Numbered from the stretch's first letter, positions 32,594-42,090 are shown. The stretch is 46,090 nt of DNA from Desulfotignum sp. (GCA_011390635.1 JAABSA010000032.1:1-46090), one strand, 5' to 3'. Notes: generated from the letters alone by a model not told the origin. A program made the numbers and translations.

Positions 32594-33969
32594 GGATGCA
32601 GTTCCTTTTGTGCTTTTTCAACCGCTGCCTGCACATTGGTAAAGGCTGTGCCGCCTTCGGAAACCCTGCGGGCAATCATCTGGTCCAGGGAGATAAAATC
32701 AAAGATGTCCCGGGACACCAGGTCACTGAATTCCTGCAGTTCGGCAAGGGTCATGTCATCGAGTTCTCTGCCGGTTTCAAGGGCTTTTGCCACCGCTTTT
32801 CCCGCCACCGCATGGGCCTGGCGAAAAGCCATACCTTTGTTCACCAGGTAATCGGCAAAATCCGTGGCATTTAAAAATCCCTGTTTGCAGGCAGCACGCA
32901 TATTACCGGCATTCACCGTGATATGGGGAAACATTCGGGTATAGACTTGAAGGCACACCGCCAGGGTATCCAGGGTATCAAACAAAGGCTCCTTGTCTTC
33001 CTGCATATCCTTGTTATAGGCCATGGGCAAAGATTTCATCGTTGTCATAATACAGACCAGGCTGCCCACCACCCGGCCGGTCTTTCCACGGACCAGTTCC
33101 GCCACATCCGGGTTTTTCTTCTGGGGCATGATGCTGGAGCCGGTGGTAAAGGCATCGGAAATGGTAACAAAGGCAAATTCCGAAGAAGACCAGAGGATAA
33201 GCTCTTCAGACAGCCTGGACAGATGGATCATGCAGATGCCGGCATGGGAGATGAATTCCATCACAAAATCTCTGTCAGATACCGCATCCATGCTGTTTTC
33301 ACACAGCCGCTCAAACCCCAGAATCTTTCGGGTATATTCCCTGTCCAGCGGATAGGTGGTGCCGGCAAGGGCAGCCGTGCCCAGGGGCATGCTGTCCATG
33401 CGTTTATATGCATCGGCAAACCGTTCTTTGTCCCGTTTGAACATCTCATAATATGCCATGAGATGGTGGGCAAAGAGCACAGGCTGGGCCCGCTGCAGAT
33501 GGGTATATCCCGGCATGATCACATCCAGGTGGGCATGGGCCAGATTCACCAGCTGGCTTTGAAAACCGGTGATCAGATCCATGATCTGCCGGGTTTCTTT
33601 TTTTAAAAAAATACGGATATCAAGTGCCACCTGGTCGTTTCGGCTCCTGGCGGTGTGCAGCTTTTTGGCCAGGTCCCCGCATTCTTTTCCCAGGGCATCT
33701 TCCACATGCATGTGGATATCTTCCAGGTGATGGGAAAATTGCATCTCATTGTTTTCGATTCTCTTTTTGACAACCTCCAGCCCGGCCATGAGCTGATCTG
33801 CCTCTGTTTCCAGGATGATTTTCTGCTTTGCCATCATTTTCAGATGGGCCATGCTGCCTTCTATATCAGCGGCATACAACCGTTTGTCCACATCAATGGA
33901 GGCATTGAATTTTTCCACCAGGGTATCGGTATCTTCTGAAAACCGTCCCCCCCATAATTTGTCACTCAT
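32590..33969 (-). CDS. argH: Argininosuccinate lyase
   Basis: Last step of arginine synthesis, releasing fumarate from argininosuccinate. The 459-residue protein has the fumarase/aspartase superfamily signature GSSIMPQKKNPDVAELV near residue 280 with the catalytic Ser, THLQRAQPVLFAHHL near residue 158, and HTARSRNDQVALDIR near residue 107. The N-terminus KLWGGRFSEDTDTLVEKFNA is standard. It is separated from argF by a 129-base gap holding a heptamer array. Confidence 0.97.
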   Translation of the reverse strand: MSDKLWGGRFSEDTDTLVEKFNASIDVDKRLYAADIEGSMAHLKMMAKQKIILETEADQLMAGLEVVKKRIENNEMQFSHHLEDIHMHVEDALGKECGDLAKKLHTARSRNDQVALDIRIFLKKETRQIMDLITGFQSQLVNLAHAHLDVIMPGYTHLQRAQPVLFAHHLMAYYEMFKRDKERFADAYKRMDSMPLGTAALAGTTYPLDREYTRKILGFERLCENSMDAVSDRDFVMEFISHAGICMIHLSRLSEELILWSSSEFAFVTISDAFTTGSSIMPQKKNPDVAELVRGKTGRVVGSLVCIMTTMKSLPMAYNKDMQEDKEPLFDTLDTLAVCLQVYTRMFPHITVNAGNMRAACKQGFLNATDFADYLVNKGMAFRQAHAVAGKAVAKALETGRELDDMTLAELQEFSDLVSRDIFDFISLDQMIARRVSEGGTAFTNVQAAVEKAQKELHP

Positions 33970-33995
33970 GTGTTCATTCCTGTGTGGGTTGGTTG

Positions 33996-34065
33996 TTAGC
34001 TTTTAGCTGTTAGCTTTTAGCTGTTAGCTGTTAGCTATTAGCTGCTGGCTTTTAGCGGTTAGGTG
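33996..34065 (+). repeat. Heptanucleotide array between argF and argH
   Basis: About ten consecutive 7-base units on the plus strand: TTAGCTT and TTAGCTG alternate, then decay through TTAGCTA, CTGGCTT, TTAGCGG and TTAGGTG. The array occupies the gap downstream of argF and upstream of the argH start. Confidence 0.9.
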
Positions 34066-34098
34066 CTTATGGCTGGCAGGCATTTTTGTATGGCTGGT

Positions 34099-35013
34099 TT
34101 AGCCTGAAATCAGGGCCTCCAGTATGGCTTTGTGCATGTGGCGTTTGTTTTCCGCCTGGTCCCAGAATGCCGCTCCTGCCGCCTCCAGAACATCTTCGGA
34201 AATTTCTTCTCCCCTGTGGGCGGGCAGACAGTGCATCACCAGGACATCCTGCCTTGCATGGGAGAGCAGGTCCTTGTTCACCTGGAATCCTTCAAATGCA
34301 GCAAGCCTTCCTGCCAGCTCTTCTTCTTCTCCCATGCTGGCCCATACATCCGTATACACCACATCCGCATTTTTCACCGCCGCCACAGGGTCACTGGTAA
34401 AAACAATATGGTCCATGGTGTCGGCCCCGGCCGCCCGGATGATATCGGGTTTGACCATATGGCCTTCAGGGCAGGCCACAACAAGGTTCAGCTTTAGGAC
34501 ACTGGCGGCATTCACCCAGGAATTGGCCACATTGTTGCCGTCCCCAACCCAGGCGATCTTCACATCCCTGTATCCGTTTTTATGTTCAATGACGGTCATG
34601 ATGTCGCTTAAAATCTGGCAGGGATGAAAGGAATCGGTAAGCGCATTGATCACCGGTATGGAAGAAGCCCGGGCAAATTCTTGTACCAGGGAATGGTCAA
34701 AGGTCCGCATGGCAAGACAGTCGATATACCGGGACAGTACCCGTGCCGTATCTTTGGCCGGCTCGTTTCTGGAAATCTGGGTGTCCTGGGTGCTCATGTA
34801 GATGGGGTGTCCCCCCAGCTGAATCATGGCGGTTTCAAAGGCGATGCGGGTCCGGGTGGATTTTTTGTCAAAAATCAGGCCCAGGGTCTTTCCGGAGAGA
34901 ATTTTGTCAAAAATCCCCATGGCATAGCGTTTTTTCAACTCCAGTGCCCGGGTGAACAAATGATCGAAATCGGTTTTTTCCAGGTCCAGTAATGACAACA
35001 GGTCTTTTTTCAC
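34099..35013 (-). CDS. argF: Ornithine carbamoyltransferase
   Basis: Makes citrulline from ornithine and carbamoyl phosphate. A 304-residue protein with the carbamoyl-phosphate motif KKSTRTRIAFETA near residue 51, FHPCQILSDIMT near residue 128, DVWASMGEEEE near residue 226 and the ornithine-site HCLPAHRGEEIS near residue 258. The start is GTG 35013, overlapping the argD stop as GTGA, so the two are coupled. Confidence 0.97.
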   Translation of the reverse strand: MKKDLLSLLDLEKTDFDHLFTRALELKKRYAMGIFDKILSGKTLGLIFDKKSTRTRIAFETAMIQLGGHPIYMSTQDTQISRNEPAKDTARVLSRYIDCLAMRTFDHSLVQEFARASSIPVINALTDSFHPCQILSDIMTVIEHKNGYRDVKIAWVGDGNNVANSWVNAASVLKLNLVVACPEGHMVKPDIIRAAGADTMDHIVFTSDPVAAVKNADVVYTDVWASMGEEEELAGRLAAFEGFQVNKDLLSHARQDVLVMHCLPAHRGEEISEDVLEAAGAAFWDQAENKRHMHKAILEALISG

Positions 35014-36200
35014 GCCGAATCTCCTCTTTCAAACAGGCTGTCCAGCACAGACACCAGCTGGTCTATGTCTGCGGTTTCAACAATCAGCGGTGGTGCAAAT
35101 CTAAGAATTTTATCCTGAATGGCGTTAATAATAAACCCTTTTGTAAAACAATTTTCCACAAAAAAGGACCCGTCCTTATCGATTTCCATGCCCAGAAGCA
35201 GTCCGGCGCCCCGGATCTCTTTAATACGTGCATGTCTGGCCTTCAATGTATTGAGCTGCTGTGTAAAATACCGGCCTTTTTCCCGTACCTGGTCCAGAAA
35301 GACAGGATCGGAAATGATCTCCAGGGTTTTGCACCCGGCGGCCGCGGCCAGGGGTGTACCCCCGAAGGTGGATCCATGGCTGCCCGGTGCAAAACCTTTT
35401 GCAGCTTCCTGTGTGGCCAGCATGGCCCCGATGGGGATGCCGTTGCCCAGGGCCTTGGCAAGGGTCATGATATCCGGGGTCACCCCATAGGCTTCATGGG
35501 CGAACAAGGTGCCGCACCGGCCCATGCCGGTCTGGATTTCATCAAATATCAGCAGGGTCCCTGTCCTGTCACACAATGCCCTTACCTCTGCAAGGTATTG
35601 GGGATCCGCCGGGATCACCCCGCCCTCCCCCTGTATGGGTTCCATCATCACCGCGCACACCGTGTCATCCAGCTCCTGTTCCAGGGCGGCAAGATCATTG
35701 AACGGCACATGGGCAAACCCCTCCAGAAGCGGATAAAACCCCTGTTTGATCTTGTCCTGGCCGGTGGCGGTCAGGGTGGCCATGGTGCGGCCGTGAAAGG
35801 ACTGGGCCATGGTGATGATCCGAAACCGGTTTTTATCACCGTTTTGCTGAAAATACCGCCTGGCAAGCTTGATGGCCGCTTCATTGGCTTCAGCCCCGGA
35901 ATTGGCAAAAAACACCCGGTCGGCAAAACTTTTTTCCACCAACGCCTTTGCCAGATCCGCCTGGGGCTGCGTATAAAACAGATTTGATACATGCACCAGC
36001 CTGCCGGCCTGTTCCCGGATGGCTGCCGTAACCTCCGGATGACAGTGGCCCAGGCTGCACACCGCAATCCCGGCCAGAAAATCGGTATACACCTTCCCGT
36101 CTTCATCGGTCAGGGACATCCCTTTTCCACGGACAAATGCCTTTCCCTGGCGCACATAGGTCTGACAGACATATTCTTCGGTTTTTTCCCGGGTATCCAT
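35010..36200 (-). CDS. argD: Acetylornithine aminotransferase
   Basis: A class III PLP aminotransferase of 396 residues. Markers are DFLAGIAVCSLGHCHPEV near residue 40, FANSGAEANEAAIKLAR near residue 98, and LIFDEIQTGMGRCGTLFAHE near residue 218, then LAKALGNGIPIGAML near residue 250 with the PLP lysine. An AAGGAA site precedes the ATG; the heptamer array 36212-36239 begins immediately upstream of it. In this operon the order is argB-argD-argF-argH. Confidence 0.96.
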   Translation of the reverse strand: MDTREKTEEYVCQTYVRQGKAFVRGKGMSLTDEDGKVYTDFLAGIAVCSLGHCHPEVTAAIREQAGRLVHVSNLFYTQPQADLAKALVEKSFADRVFFANSGAEANEAAIKLARRYFQQNGDKNRFRIITMAQSFHGRTMATLTATGQDKIKQGFYPLLEGFAHVPFNDLAALEQELDDTVCAVMMEPIQGEGGVIPADPQYLAEVRALCDRTGTLLIFDEIQTGMGRCGTLFAHEAYGVTPDIMTLAKALGNGIPIGAMLATQEAAKGFAPGSHGSTFGGTPLAAAAGCKTLEIISDPVFLDQVREKGRYFTQQLNTLKARHARIKEIRGAGLLLGMEIDKDGSFFVENCFTKGFIINAIQDKILRFAPPLIVETADIDQLVSVLDSLFERGDSA

Positions 36201-36211
36201 GTAAGTTCCTT

Positions 36212-36239
36212 TTAGCTGTTAGCTGTTAGCTGTTAGCTT
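36212..36239 (+). repeat. Heptanucleotide array between argB and argD
   Basis: Four units on the plus strand, TTAGCTG three times then TTAGCTT, lying between the argB stop and the argD ribosome binding site. Confidence 0.9.
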
Positions 36240-36243
36240 TTCG

Positions 36244-37197
36244 TCATTCAACCACCTGAGTACCGATCCCCGAATCCGTGAACAGTTCCAGCAGAACGGC
36301 ATGGGAAATTTTCCCGTTGATGATATGGGCTTTTTTCACACCGCTCTTCAATGCTGCCAGGGCACACTCCACCTTGGGAATCATGCCCCCTTTTATCTGC
36401 TGATCCTGGATCATCTGCCGGATATCGGCACCATTGACAGAAGACACCAGTTTCTGATCCTGATCCAGGACACCATCCACATCGGTCACCAGAATCAGGC
36501 GCTCGGCTGCCAGGGAGGCGGCAATTTTTGATGCCACCACATCTGCATTGATATTATAGGTTTCTCCATTTTTGCCGATGCCCACCGGAGCGATAATGGG
36601 AATAAACCCTTTTTCAGTCAGAGTATGGATGATTTCAGGATTCACTGACACCACATCCCCCACCATGCCCGGATCGATGATTTCCGGCGGTTTTTCCTGG
36701 TCATCCTGGACATAGATTTTCATTTTTTCCGCCAGGATCAGATTGCCGTCCTTGCCGGTGAGGCCCACTGCCCTGCCCCCTTCCTGGTTGATCCGGGCCA
36801 CTATGTCCTTGTTGACCTTGCCGCCCAGCACCATTTCCACCACATCCATGGTGGCATCATCGGTATACCGCATGCCCCGTATGAATGTGGAGGTGATGCC
36901 CATGGCTGACAGCACCTTGCTGATCTGGGGCCCGCCCCCGTGCACAACCACCGGATTGATGCCGATAAATTTCAGCAATGTGATGTCATTGGCAAAATCG
37001 CGTTTTAATTTCTCATCCACCATGGCGTGTCCGCCATACTTGATAACAATGGTCTTGGTGGAAAAATGCTGGATATAGGGCAGCGCCTCCACCAGTATGT
37101 CCGCAACATTGGGCATTTTCGAACTATTCGGGTCCGGAGTATTGGGATCCGGAGTATTGGGGTCCGGTTTATTCGGATCAGGGGTATCCGGCATCAT
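36244..37197 (-). CDS. argB: Acetylglutamate kinase with a repeat-containing N-terminal extension
   Basis: Phosphorylates N-acetylglutamate. The core begins near residue 28 with [20 protein letters not shown] and shows VIKYGGHAM (Lys of the active site), VVHGGGPQI near residue 90, and [20 protein letters not shown] near residue 210. The N-terminal 27 residues are an extra stretch of PDPNT-type tetrapeptide repeats. The start ATG 37197 overlaps the hslU stop (ATGA), so the extension is probably translated; an internal start at 37116 (MPNVAD) is the alternative. The total length is 317 residues, compared with about 295 in most relatives. Confidence 0.95.
   Translation of the reverse strand: MMPDTPDPNKPDPNTPDPNTPDPNSSKMPNVADILVEALPYIQHFSTKTIVIKYGGHAMVDEKLKRDFANDITLLKFIGINPVVVHGGGPQISKVLSAMGITSTFIRGMRYTDDATMDVVEMVLGGKVNKDIVARINQEGGRAVGLTGKDGNLILAEKMKIYVQDDQEKPPEIIDPGMVGDVVSVNPEIIHTLTEKGFIPIIAPVGIGKNGETYNINADVVASKIAASLAAERLILVTDVDGVLDQDQKLVSSVNGADIRQMIQDQQIKGGMIPKVECALAALKSGVKKAHIINGKISHAVLLELFTDSGIGTQVVE
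37114..37194 (-). repeat. 12-base in-frame repeats at the argB 5' end
   Basis: Units of about 12 bases encode [15 protein letters not shown] and PDPN-S in succession, with only synonymous differences between copies (GGATCC/GGACCC-type). Confidence 0.8.
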
Positions 37198-38564
37198 AGA
37201 ATATACCTGCTCAAATCTTCGTTTTTCACAATATCCATCAATTGTTTGTCCACAAAGGCTGCATCAATCCTTATCTTTGGTTCTGCCACATCCGGGGCTT
37301 CAAAAAGAATATCCTCCAGCAGTTTTTCCATGAGGGTATGCAGCCGGCGGGCCCCGATATTTTCCGTGGAGGCATTCACATCAACCGCTATGGCGGCAAT
37401 TTTTTCCACTGCATCCCGGGTAAACGAAATATCCACGCCTTCGGTGCGCAGCAACGCCATATACTGAAGCACCAGGGCATTTTTGGGTTCCGTCAGGATC
37501 CGCACAAACTCATCCGCCCCCAGGGAGGTCAGCTCCACCCGGATGGGAAAACGGCCCTGGAGTTCAGGAATCAGATCCGATGGTTTGGACACATGAAACG
37601 CCCCGGATGCAATAAACAGAATATGATCGGTTTTCACGATGCCGTATTTGGTGGGCACGGAACTGCCCTCCACAATGGGCAGAAGATCCCTTTGGACCCC
37701 TTCTTTGGACACCTCCGGCCCCTGGCTTTTTTCCTTGCCTGCAATCTTGTCGATCTCATCGATGAAAATGATGCCGGACTGCTCCACCATTTCAACCGCA
37801 TCGGTTTTGACCCGGTCCATATCCACCAGGTGGGCTGCCTCTTCCTGGGTCAGTATCTTCAGCGCCTCTTTGACACTCACCTTTCTGCGCTTGGTGCTCT
37901 TGGGCATGAGATTGCCCAGCATGTCTTTGACATTGATCCCCATTTCCTCGATCCCGGTATTGGAAAAAATTTCCACCATGGGAGAGGATTTATCCGCCAC
38001 ATCCAGATCAATCTGCCGGGTATCCAGTTTGCCGGCCCTGAGCATGGTTCGCAGTTTTTCTCTTGTACCGGAACCTGTGTCTTGTGTCTGTGCCGAGTGA
38101 TCAGAGAGCTGGATGGGTTTGTTTTCGGCAGGTGCGCCGGTTTTAGGGGACGGCGGCAACAAAATATCCAGCAGCCGTTCTTCAGCCAGCCGGGCTGCTT
38201 TTTCCTGGACCGCTTCCTGCTGCCTTGCCTTGAGGCTATTCACGGTCAACTCCACAAGATCCCTGATCATGGATTCCACATCCCGGCCCACATACCCCAC
38301 CTCGGTGAACTTTGATGCCTCCACCTTGTAAAAAGGCGAGTCCGTCAGATTGGCCAGACGTCTGGCAATTTCGGTCTTACCCACCCCGGTGGGGCCGATG
38401 AGAATGATATTTTTCGGGGCGATCTCATCCTGGAGATCCGGTTCCACCTGGCGCCGGCGCCACCGGTTGCGCAGGGCGATGGCCACCGATTTTTTGGCAT
38501 CTTTCTGGCCGATGATATATTTGTCAAGTTCTGTTACAATTTCTCTGGGCTTTAAATCTTTCAT
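37194..38564 (-). CDS. hslU: HslUV protease ATPase subunit
   Basis: An AAA+ unfoldase that feeds the HslV peptidase. The P-loop is [16 protein letters not shown] near residue 55, the substrate-gripping pore motif [10 protein letters not shown] near residue 90, and Walker [13 protein letters not shown] near residue 250. The C-terminal tail LSRYIL, which docks into HslV, is intact. ATG 38564 is used rather than the TTG at 38567. It is separated from hslV by about 200 bases containing a heptamer array, unusual for a pair that is normally adjacent. Confidence 0.97.
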   Translation of the reverse strand: MKDLKPREIVTELDKYIIGQKDAKKSVAIALRNRWRRRQVEPDLQDEIAPKNIILIGPTGVGKTEIARRLANLTDSPFYKVEASKFTEVGYVGRDVESMIRDLVELTVNSLKARQQEAVQEKAARLAEERLLDILLPPSPKTGAPAENKPIQLSDHSAQTQDTGSGTREKLRTMLRAGKLDTRQIDLDVADKSSPMVEIFSNTGIEEMGINVKDMLGNLMPKSTKRRKVSVKEALKILTQEEAAHLVDMDRVKTDAVEMVEQSGIIFIDEIDKIAGKEKSQGPEVSKEGVQRDLLPIVEGSSVPTKYGIVKTDHILFIASGAFHVSKPSDLIPELQGRFPIRVELTSLGADEFVRILTEPKNALVLQYMALLRTEGVDISFTRDAVEKIAAIAVDVNASTENIGARRLHTLMEKLLEDILFEAPDVAEPKIRIDAAFVDKQLMDIVKNEDLSRYIL

Positions 38565-38764
38565 CAATATATTCCAGTCTGATCATCAAATCATTAACAA
38601 TGGTTAGTCATACTAAAGGAAAGCCGTCAGCCATCAGTATTCAGCTCCAGTAAACAATCACAAATCATTCCTGCTGCCAACTAAAAGCTAACAGCTAAAA
38701 GCTAACAGCTAAAAGCTAAAAGCTAACAGCTAAAAGCTAAAAGCTAACAGCTAAAAGCTAACAG
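38565..38764. other. Gap between hslV and hslU
   Basis: About 200 bases without a gene. It holds the long heptamer array (38678-38775) and, to the left of it, a short degenerate run of related TCAGCNN units near 38629-38648. No terminator or promoter was found. Confidence 0.7.
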
Positions 38765-38775
38765 CTAAAAACCAA
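38678..38775 (-). repeat. Heptanucleotide array at the 3' end of hslV
   Basis: Fourteen 7-base units reading TTAGCTT or TTAGCTG on the minus strand. This is the coding strand here, opposite to the other two arrays. The last units include the hslV stop codon, so the array abuts and overlaps the gene end. Confidence 0.92.
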
Positions 38776-39316
38776 CATCCAACACCTCCAGGGTAATTTC
38801 ATGATTCGTATAAATACACAAATCCGCCGCAATTTTCATGGCTTTTTTCACAATCTGTTCCGGAGAAAGGTCTGTATTTTCCATGAGTGCAACCGCTGCA
38901 GACTGGGCCGAAGTACTGCCCGACCCGATACTGATCACCCCGTGGTCCGGTTCGATCACATCCCCGTTGCCGGACAGAAGATAGGTGCTCTGCACATCAG
39001 CGGCGATCATCATGGCTTCCAGGCGCCGCAGGTATTTATCGGTCCGCCACTCTCTGGCAAGCTCCACACTGGCCCGTGTCAGGTTGCCGTTATACCGTTC
39101 CAGTTTTTCCTCCAGTTTTTCAGACAACGTCAAGGCATCGGCAGTGGCACCGGCAAACCCGGTCAGGATCTGGTCATGATAAATTCTTCTTACTTTTTTT
39201 GCCTTGTGCTTGGTCACGATACTGCCCAGGGTAACCTGGCCGTCTCCGGCCATGACAACTGTTTTTGCTGTGCGAAGGGCCAGAATAGTGGTGCCGTGAA
39301 ATGTATCATTGCTCAT
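38765..39316 (-). CDS. hslV: HslUV protease peptidase subunit
   Basis: A proteasome-like threonine peptidase. The short N-terminal propeptide MSNDTFHG would be removed to expose the nucleophile Thr of [18 protein letters not shown] near residue 25, [20 protein letters not shown] near residue 41 and [17 protein letters not shown] near residue 125 are typical. The 183-residue length is normal. It follows xerC by nine bases. Confidence 0.97.
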   Translation of the reverse strand: MSNDTFHGTTILALRTAKTVVMAGDGQVTLGSIVTKHKAKKVRRIYHDQILTGFAGATADALTLSEKLEEKLERYNGNLTRASVELAREWRTDKYLRRLEAMMIAADVQSTYLLSGNGDVIEPDHGVISIGSGSTSAQSAAVALMENTDLSPEQIVKKAMKIAADLCIYTNHEITLEVLDVGF

Positions 39317-39325
39317 GTTGTTATA

Positions 39326-40291
39326 TCAACTCCTTGGGTGTGCTTTGTCATACACCTGCATCAAATGGTCCATGCTGACATGGGTATACACCTGGGTGGT
39401 GGACAGGCTGGCATGGCCCAAAATTTCCTGGATACCCCGCAGGTTTGCACCGGAATCCAGCATATGGGTGGCAAAACAATGGCGCAGCACATGGGGGGAT
39501 ATCGGCACATGCAGCCCGCATTCATTGACAATCTTGTCCAAAATCCTGCGGATGGACCGGGTGGACAGCCGGCCGAAATTTTTGTTTACAAACACAGGAG
39601 CCAACTCCTTTGACACTGCGTTTCGATAAGCTGTAACGGCTTTTACCGCCCTTCGTCCCACCGGCACCATCCGCTGTTTGCCGCCTTTGCCCAAGACTCT
39701 AATCACCTGGTTGTGAAAGTCAATATGATCCATATCCAGGCCGTGGATTTCAGAAATGCGCATGCCCGTGGAATAAAAGGTTTCAAACATGGCACAGTTG
39801 CGCTTTTCCATCCAGGTGTCGGTTTTTATGGAATCCAGCAGGCAAAATACTTCATCCACGGTCAACACCCGGGGAATGGTTTTGCCCAGTTTGGGAAACG
39901 GGATGCCCTCCGCCGGATTAGCGGCAAGCTTTCCATCCCGCACCAGAAATTCAAAAAACGCCTTTAGCGCAGACAAGCGGCGGGACAGGGTTTTTTTTTT
40001 CTTTCCCTCCCGGACCTGCCAGGCCAGATATTTCTTCACAATACGTGGATCCAGATCCGCTATCCGGGCTGCAAACTGTTTTTGAACCTGGCGGTCATAG
40101 ACCAATGCATTTTCAAAAGCAGGGTCAGTGTTTGGTGAAACAGGATCAGTGTTTGCTGTACCAGGGTCATTTTCCGGCTGTTGCGTAAAAAACCGTAAAA
40201 AATCCATGATATCAGACCGGTAGGCCCGGCAGGTATGAGGAGAATACCCTTTTTCCGCAACCAGGATATCCAAAAACCGGTCAACGGGCAT
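39326..40291 (-). CDS. xerC: Tyrosine recombinase XerC with a repeat insert
   Basis: Site-specific recombinase for chromosome dimer resolution. The 321-residue protein has the N-terminal core-binding domain (SPHTCRAYRSDIMDFLRFF) and all catalytic residues: Arg in YSTGMRISEIHGL, Lys in GKGGKQR, HxxR in SPHVLRHCFATHML, His in ILGHASLSTTQ and the Tyr in VYTHVSM. An insert of about 20 residues (NDPGTANTDPVSPNTDP) interrupts the N-terminal domain near residue 40. The start overlaps the preceding gene by 11 bases. XerC/XerD assignment uses context with hslV. Confidence 0.93.
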   Translation of the reverse strand: MPVDRFLDILVAEKGYSPHTCRAYRSDIMDFLRFFTQQPENDPGTANTDPVSPNTDPAFENALVYDRQVQKQFAARIADLDPRIVKKYLAWQVREGKKKKTLSRRLSALKAFFEFLVRDGKLAANPAEGIPFPKLGKTIPRVLTVDEVFCLLDSIKTDTWMEKRNCAMFETFYSTGMRISEIHGLDMDHIDFHNQVIRVLGKGGKQRMVPVGRRAVKAVTAYRNAVSKELAPVFVNKNFGRLSTRSIRRILDKIVNECGLHVPISPHVLRHCFATHMLDSGANLRGIQEILGHASLSTTQVYTHVSMDHLMQVYDKAHPRS

Positions 40292-40868
40292 GACAAGATT
40301 CCATTATTTTCATCACCTGCTGCATATCCTCCCACACCGGCCGTTTCAATGCCGGATTATCCAGCAGCTGCAAGGGATGAAACGTGGGCATGACCGCAAT
40401 GCCCTGAAAATCAAAAAACCGGCCCCGCACTCTTTCCAAAGGCTCCTGCCGGCCAGTCAGCATGCCTGCTGCACGGTCCCCCAGAGCGATCACAACTTTT
40501 GGCCGGATCCCCAGAACATGGTTTTGGACCGATATTGAATCCGATGCATTGCATATGGATACGTCACCAGGTGAAATCTTCATGGCGGCCAAAATTTTGG
40601 TCAAAAGCCCGCCGGCATCACCTGAAAAAAAGCTGCCATTGCTGTCAATAAGAACAATATGGGCACGCGACGATCCCCGGGAATGAAATTTCCGGGATGG
40701 TTGTAATGTTTGTTCCCAGGATGCCAGGACGGCCAAAGATTCTGTTGACAGATCACACTGTGTGAAACCAAGGGTTTTCTGATGCCAAAGACAGCAAGAA
40801 AAATCGTGAATGATCTCCAGCACGTCCGAAGCCGGGGATTGGGGTTTTATGGGTCCTGATACTGCCAT
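40281..40868 (-). CDS. Degenerate family-4-like uracil-DNA glycosylase
   Basis: A 195-residue protein aligning with type 4 uracil-DNA glycosylases through FFSGDAGGLLTKIL, VVIALGDRAAGMLTG, RVRGRFFDFQGI and MPTFHPLQLLDNP plus VWEDMQQVMK. However, the first catalytic motif (GE-PG in the family) reads IDSNG, and the VKC-RPP block with its Fe-S cysteines is shortened to NASDSI. Base excision activity is therefore doubtful. The start at 40868 leaves a 7-base gap to coaBC; 40901 is possible, overlapping it. It lies between coaBC and xerC in the long operon. Confidence 0.72.
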   Translation of the reverse strand: MAVSGPIKPQSPASDVLEIIHDFSCCLWHQKTLGFTQCDLSTESLAVLASWEQTLQPSRKFHSRGSSRAHIVLIDSNGSFFSGDAGGLLTKILAAMKISPGDVSICNASDSISVQNHVLGIRPKVVIALGDRAAGMLTGRQEPLERVRGRFFDFQGIAVMPTFHPLQLLDNPALKRPVWEDMQQVMKIMESCHAR

Positions 40869-40875
40869 GGCCGAT

Positions 40876-42090
40876 CTATGACACCTGGACCAGGATGGCA
40901 TCCAAAAGGATATGGGCCACTGCCTGTTTATCCATCAGGCCGATTTCTTTTTGGGAACCGTCTTTAAAAAACAGGGTAACCTTGTTGGTATCTGCCTTGA
41001 ATCCTGAATCCGCTGCCCCCACCAGGTTGGCGGCGATCATATCCAGGTTCTTTTTTTGTATTTTTTTTCGGGCATTGGCTGCAAGGTCATTGGTCTCAGC
41101 GGCAAACCCCACCAGAAACTGGTCCGGACGTTTCAACTGCCCCATGCGCTGCAGAATATCCGGGTTCTGCACAAGCGTCAGGATCATTTCATCCTGGCCG
41201 GATGTTTTCTTGATTTTCACTGATTCCTGTTTCTTAGGCCTGAAATCCGCCACCGCAGCCACCTTGATGATGATATCCGCACCATCCATTTTCGAAAGCA
41301 TGGCATCAGCCATGTCCTGACAGGTCTGTACATGAACCGTCTCAACCCCCGCGGGCGGATCAAGGCTGACAGGGCCGGTTACCAGGGTCACTGCAGCACC
41401 CCGCATTTCAGCAGCCCTTGCAATGGCATATCCCATTTTGCCTGAAGAATGGTTGCTCACATACCGGACAGGATCGATGGGCTCCAGGGTGGGACCGGCG
41501 GAAACCAGCACGCTTTTGCCGGTAAAATCTTTGGAAGACAGCATCCTGCAGATCCGGTCGAAAATAAACCAGGGCTCGGGCAGCCGGCCGGCGCCCACGG
41601 TCTTGCATGCCAGGACCCCGTCATCGGGATCCAGAATATATACCCCGTCTTTTTCCAGAATATCCAGATTCCGCTGGACCCGGATGTTCTGGTACATATC
41701 CGTGTTCATGGACGGGCACAGCATCACAGGAGATGTCACGGCAAGAAAGGTGGTGGTCAGGGCATCATCTGCAATGCCATGGGCCATTTTTGCAATGCAG
41801 TTGGCAGTGGCCGGTGCAATCACGGCCGCATCACACCTGGATGCCACATCAATATGGGCTACAGAGGCATGAGAATCCGCCCACAGGTCCGTGATCACCG
41901 GATTTTCAGACAGCACTTCAAAAGTGGTTTTTCCCACAAACTGCCTGGCTGCTTCCGTCATGACCACATCCACGCCTGCCCCGGCTTTTTTGAGCAGCCG
42001 CAGCAGTTCCACCGACTTATAGACAGCGATCCCGCCGGTCACTCCCAGCAGAATCTGTTTGCCGGCCAGTGGTGTTAATGGATCTGTCAT
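40876..42090 (-). CDS. coaBC: Phosphopantothenoylcysteine synthetase/decarboxylase
   Basis: Bifunctional enzyme of coenzyme A synthesis. The N-terminal flavoprotein CoaC domain has ILLGVTGGIAVYKSVELL, the catalytic His in SVAHIDVASRCDAAVIAPAT, and CPSMNTDMYQN near residue 130. The CoaB domain starts near residue 190 (VLVSAGPTLEPIDPVRYVSN), with SSGKMGYAIARAAEMRGA and the Lys in IIKVAAVADFRPK. At 404 residues it is full length. Its ATG directly follows the stop of the upstream lipoprotein gene (TAAATG). Confidence 0.96.
   Translation of the reverse strand: MTDPLTPLAGKQILLGVTGGIAVYKSVELLRLLKKAGAGVDVVMTEAARQFVGKTTFEVLSENPVITDLWADSHASVAHIDVASRCDAAVIAPATANCIAKMAHGIADDALTTTFLAVTSPVMLCPSMNTDMYQNIRVQRNLDILEKDGVYILDPDDGVLACKTVGAGRLPEPWFIFDRICRMLSSKDFTGKSVLVSAGPTLEPIDPVRYVSNHSSGKMGYAIARAAEMRGAAVTLVTGPVSLDPPAGVETVHVQTCQDMADAMLSKMDGADIIIKVAAVADFRPKKQESVKIKKTSGQDEMILTLVQNPDILQRMGQLKRPDQFLVGFAAETNDLAANARKKIQKKNLDMIAANLVGAADSGFKADTNKVTLFFKDGSQKEIGLMDKQAVAHILLDAILVQVS

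Noticed and set aside
34992-35987. 331-codon plus-strand open frame
   Set aside because: Antisense shadow of argD; no domain recognised.
37242-38315. 357-codon plus-strand open frame
   Set aside because: Antisense shadow of hslU; His/Gly-rich composition typical of a reverse frame.
38678-38775. CRISPR array
   Set aside because: Units are only 7 bases and contiguous, without spacers or cas genes.
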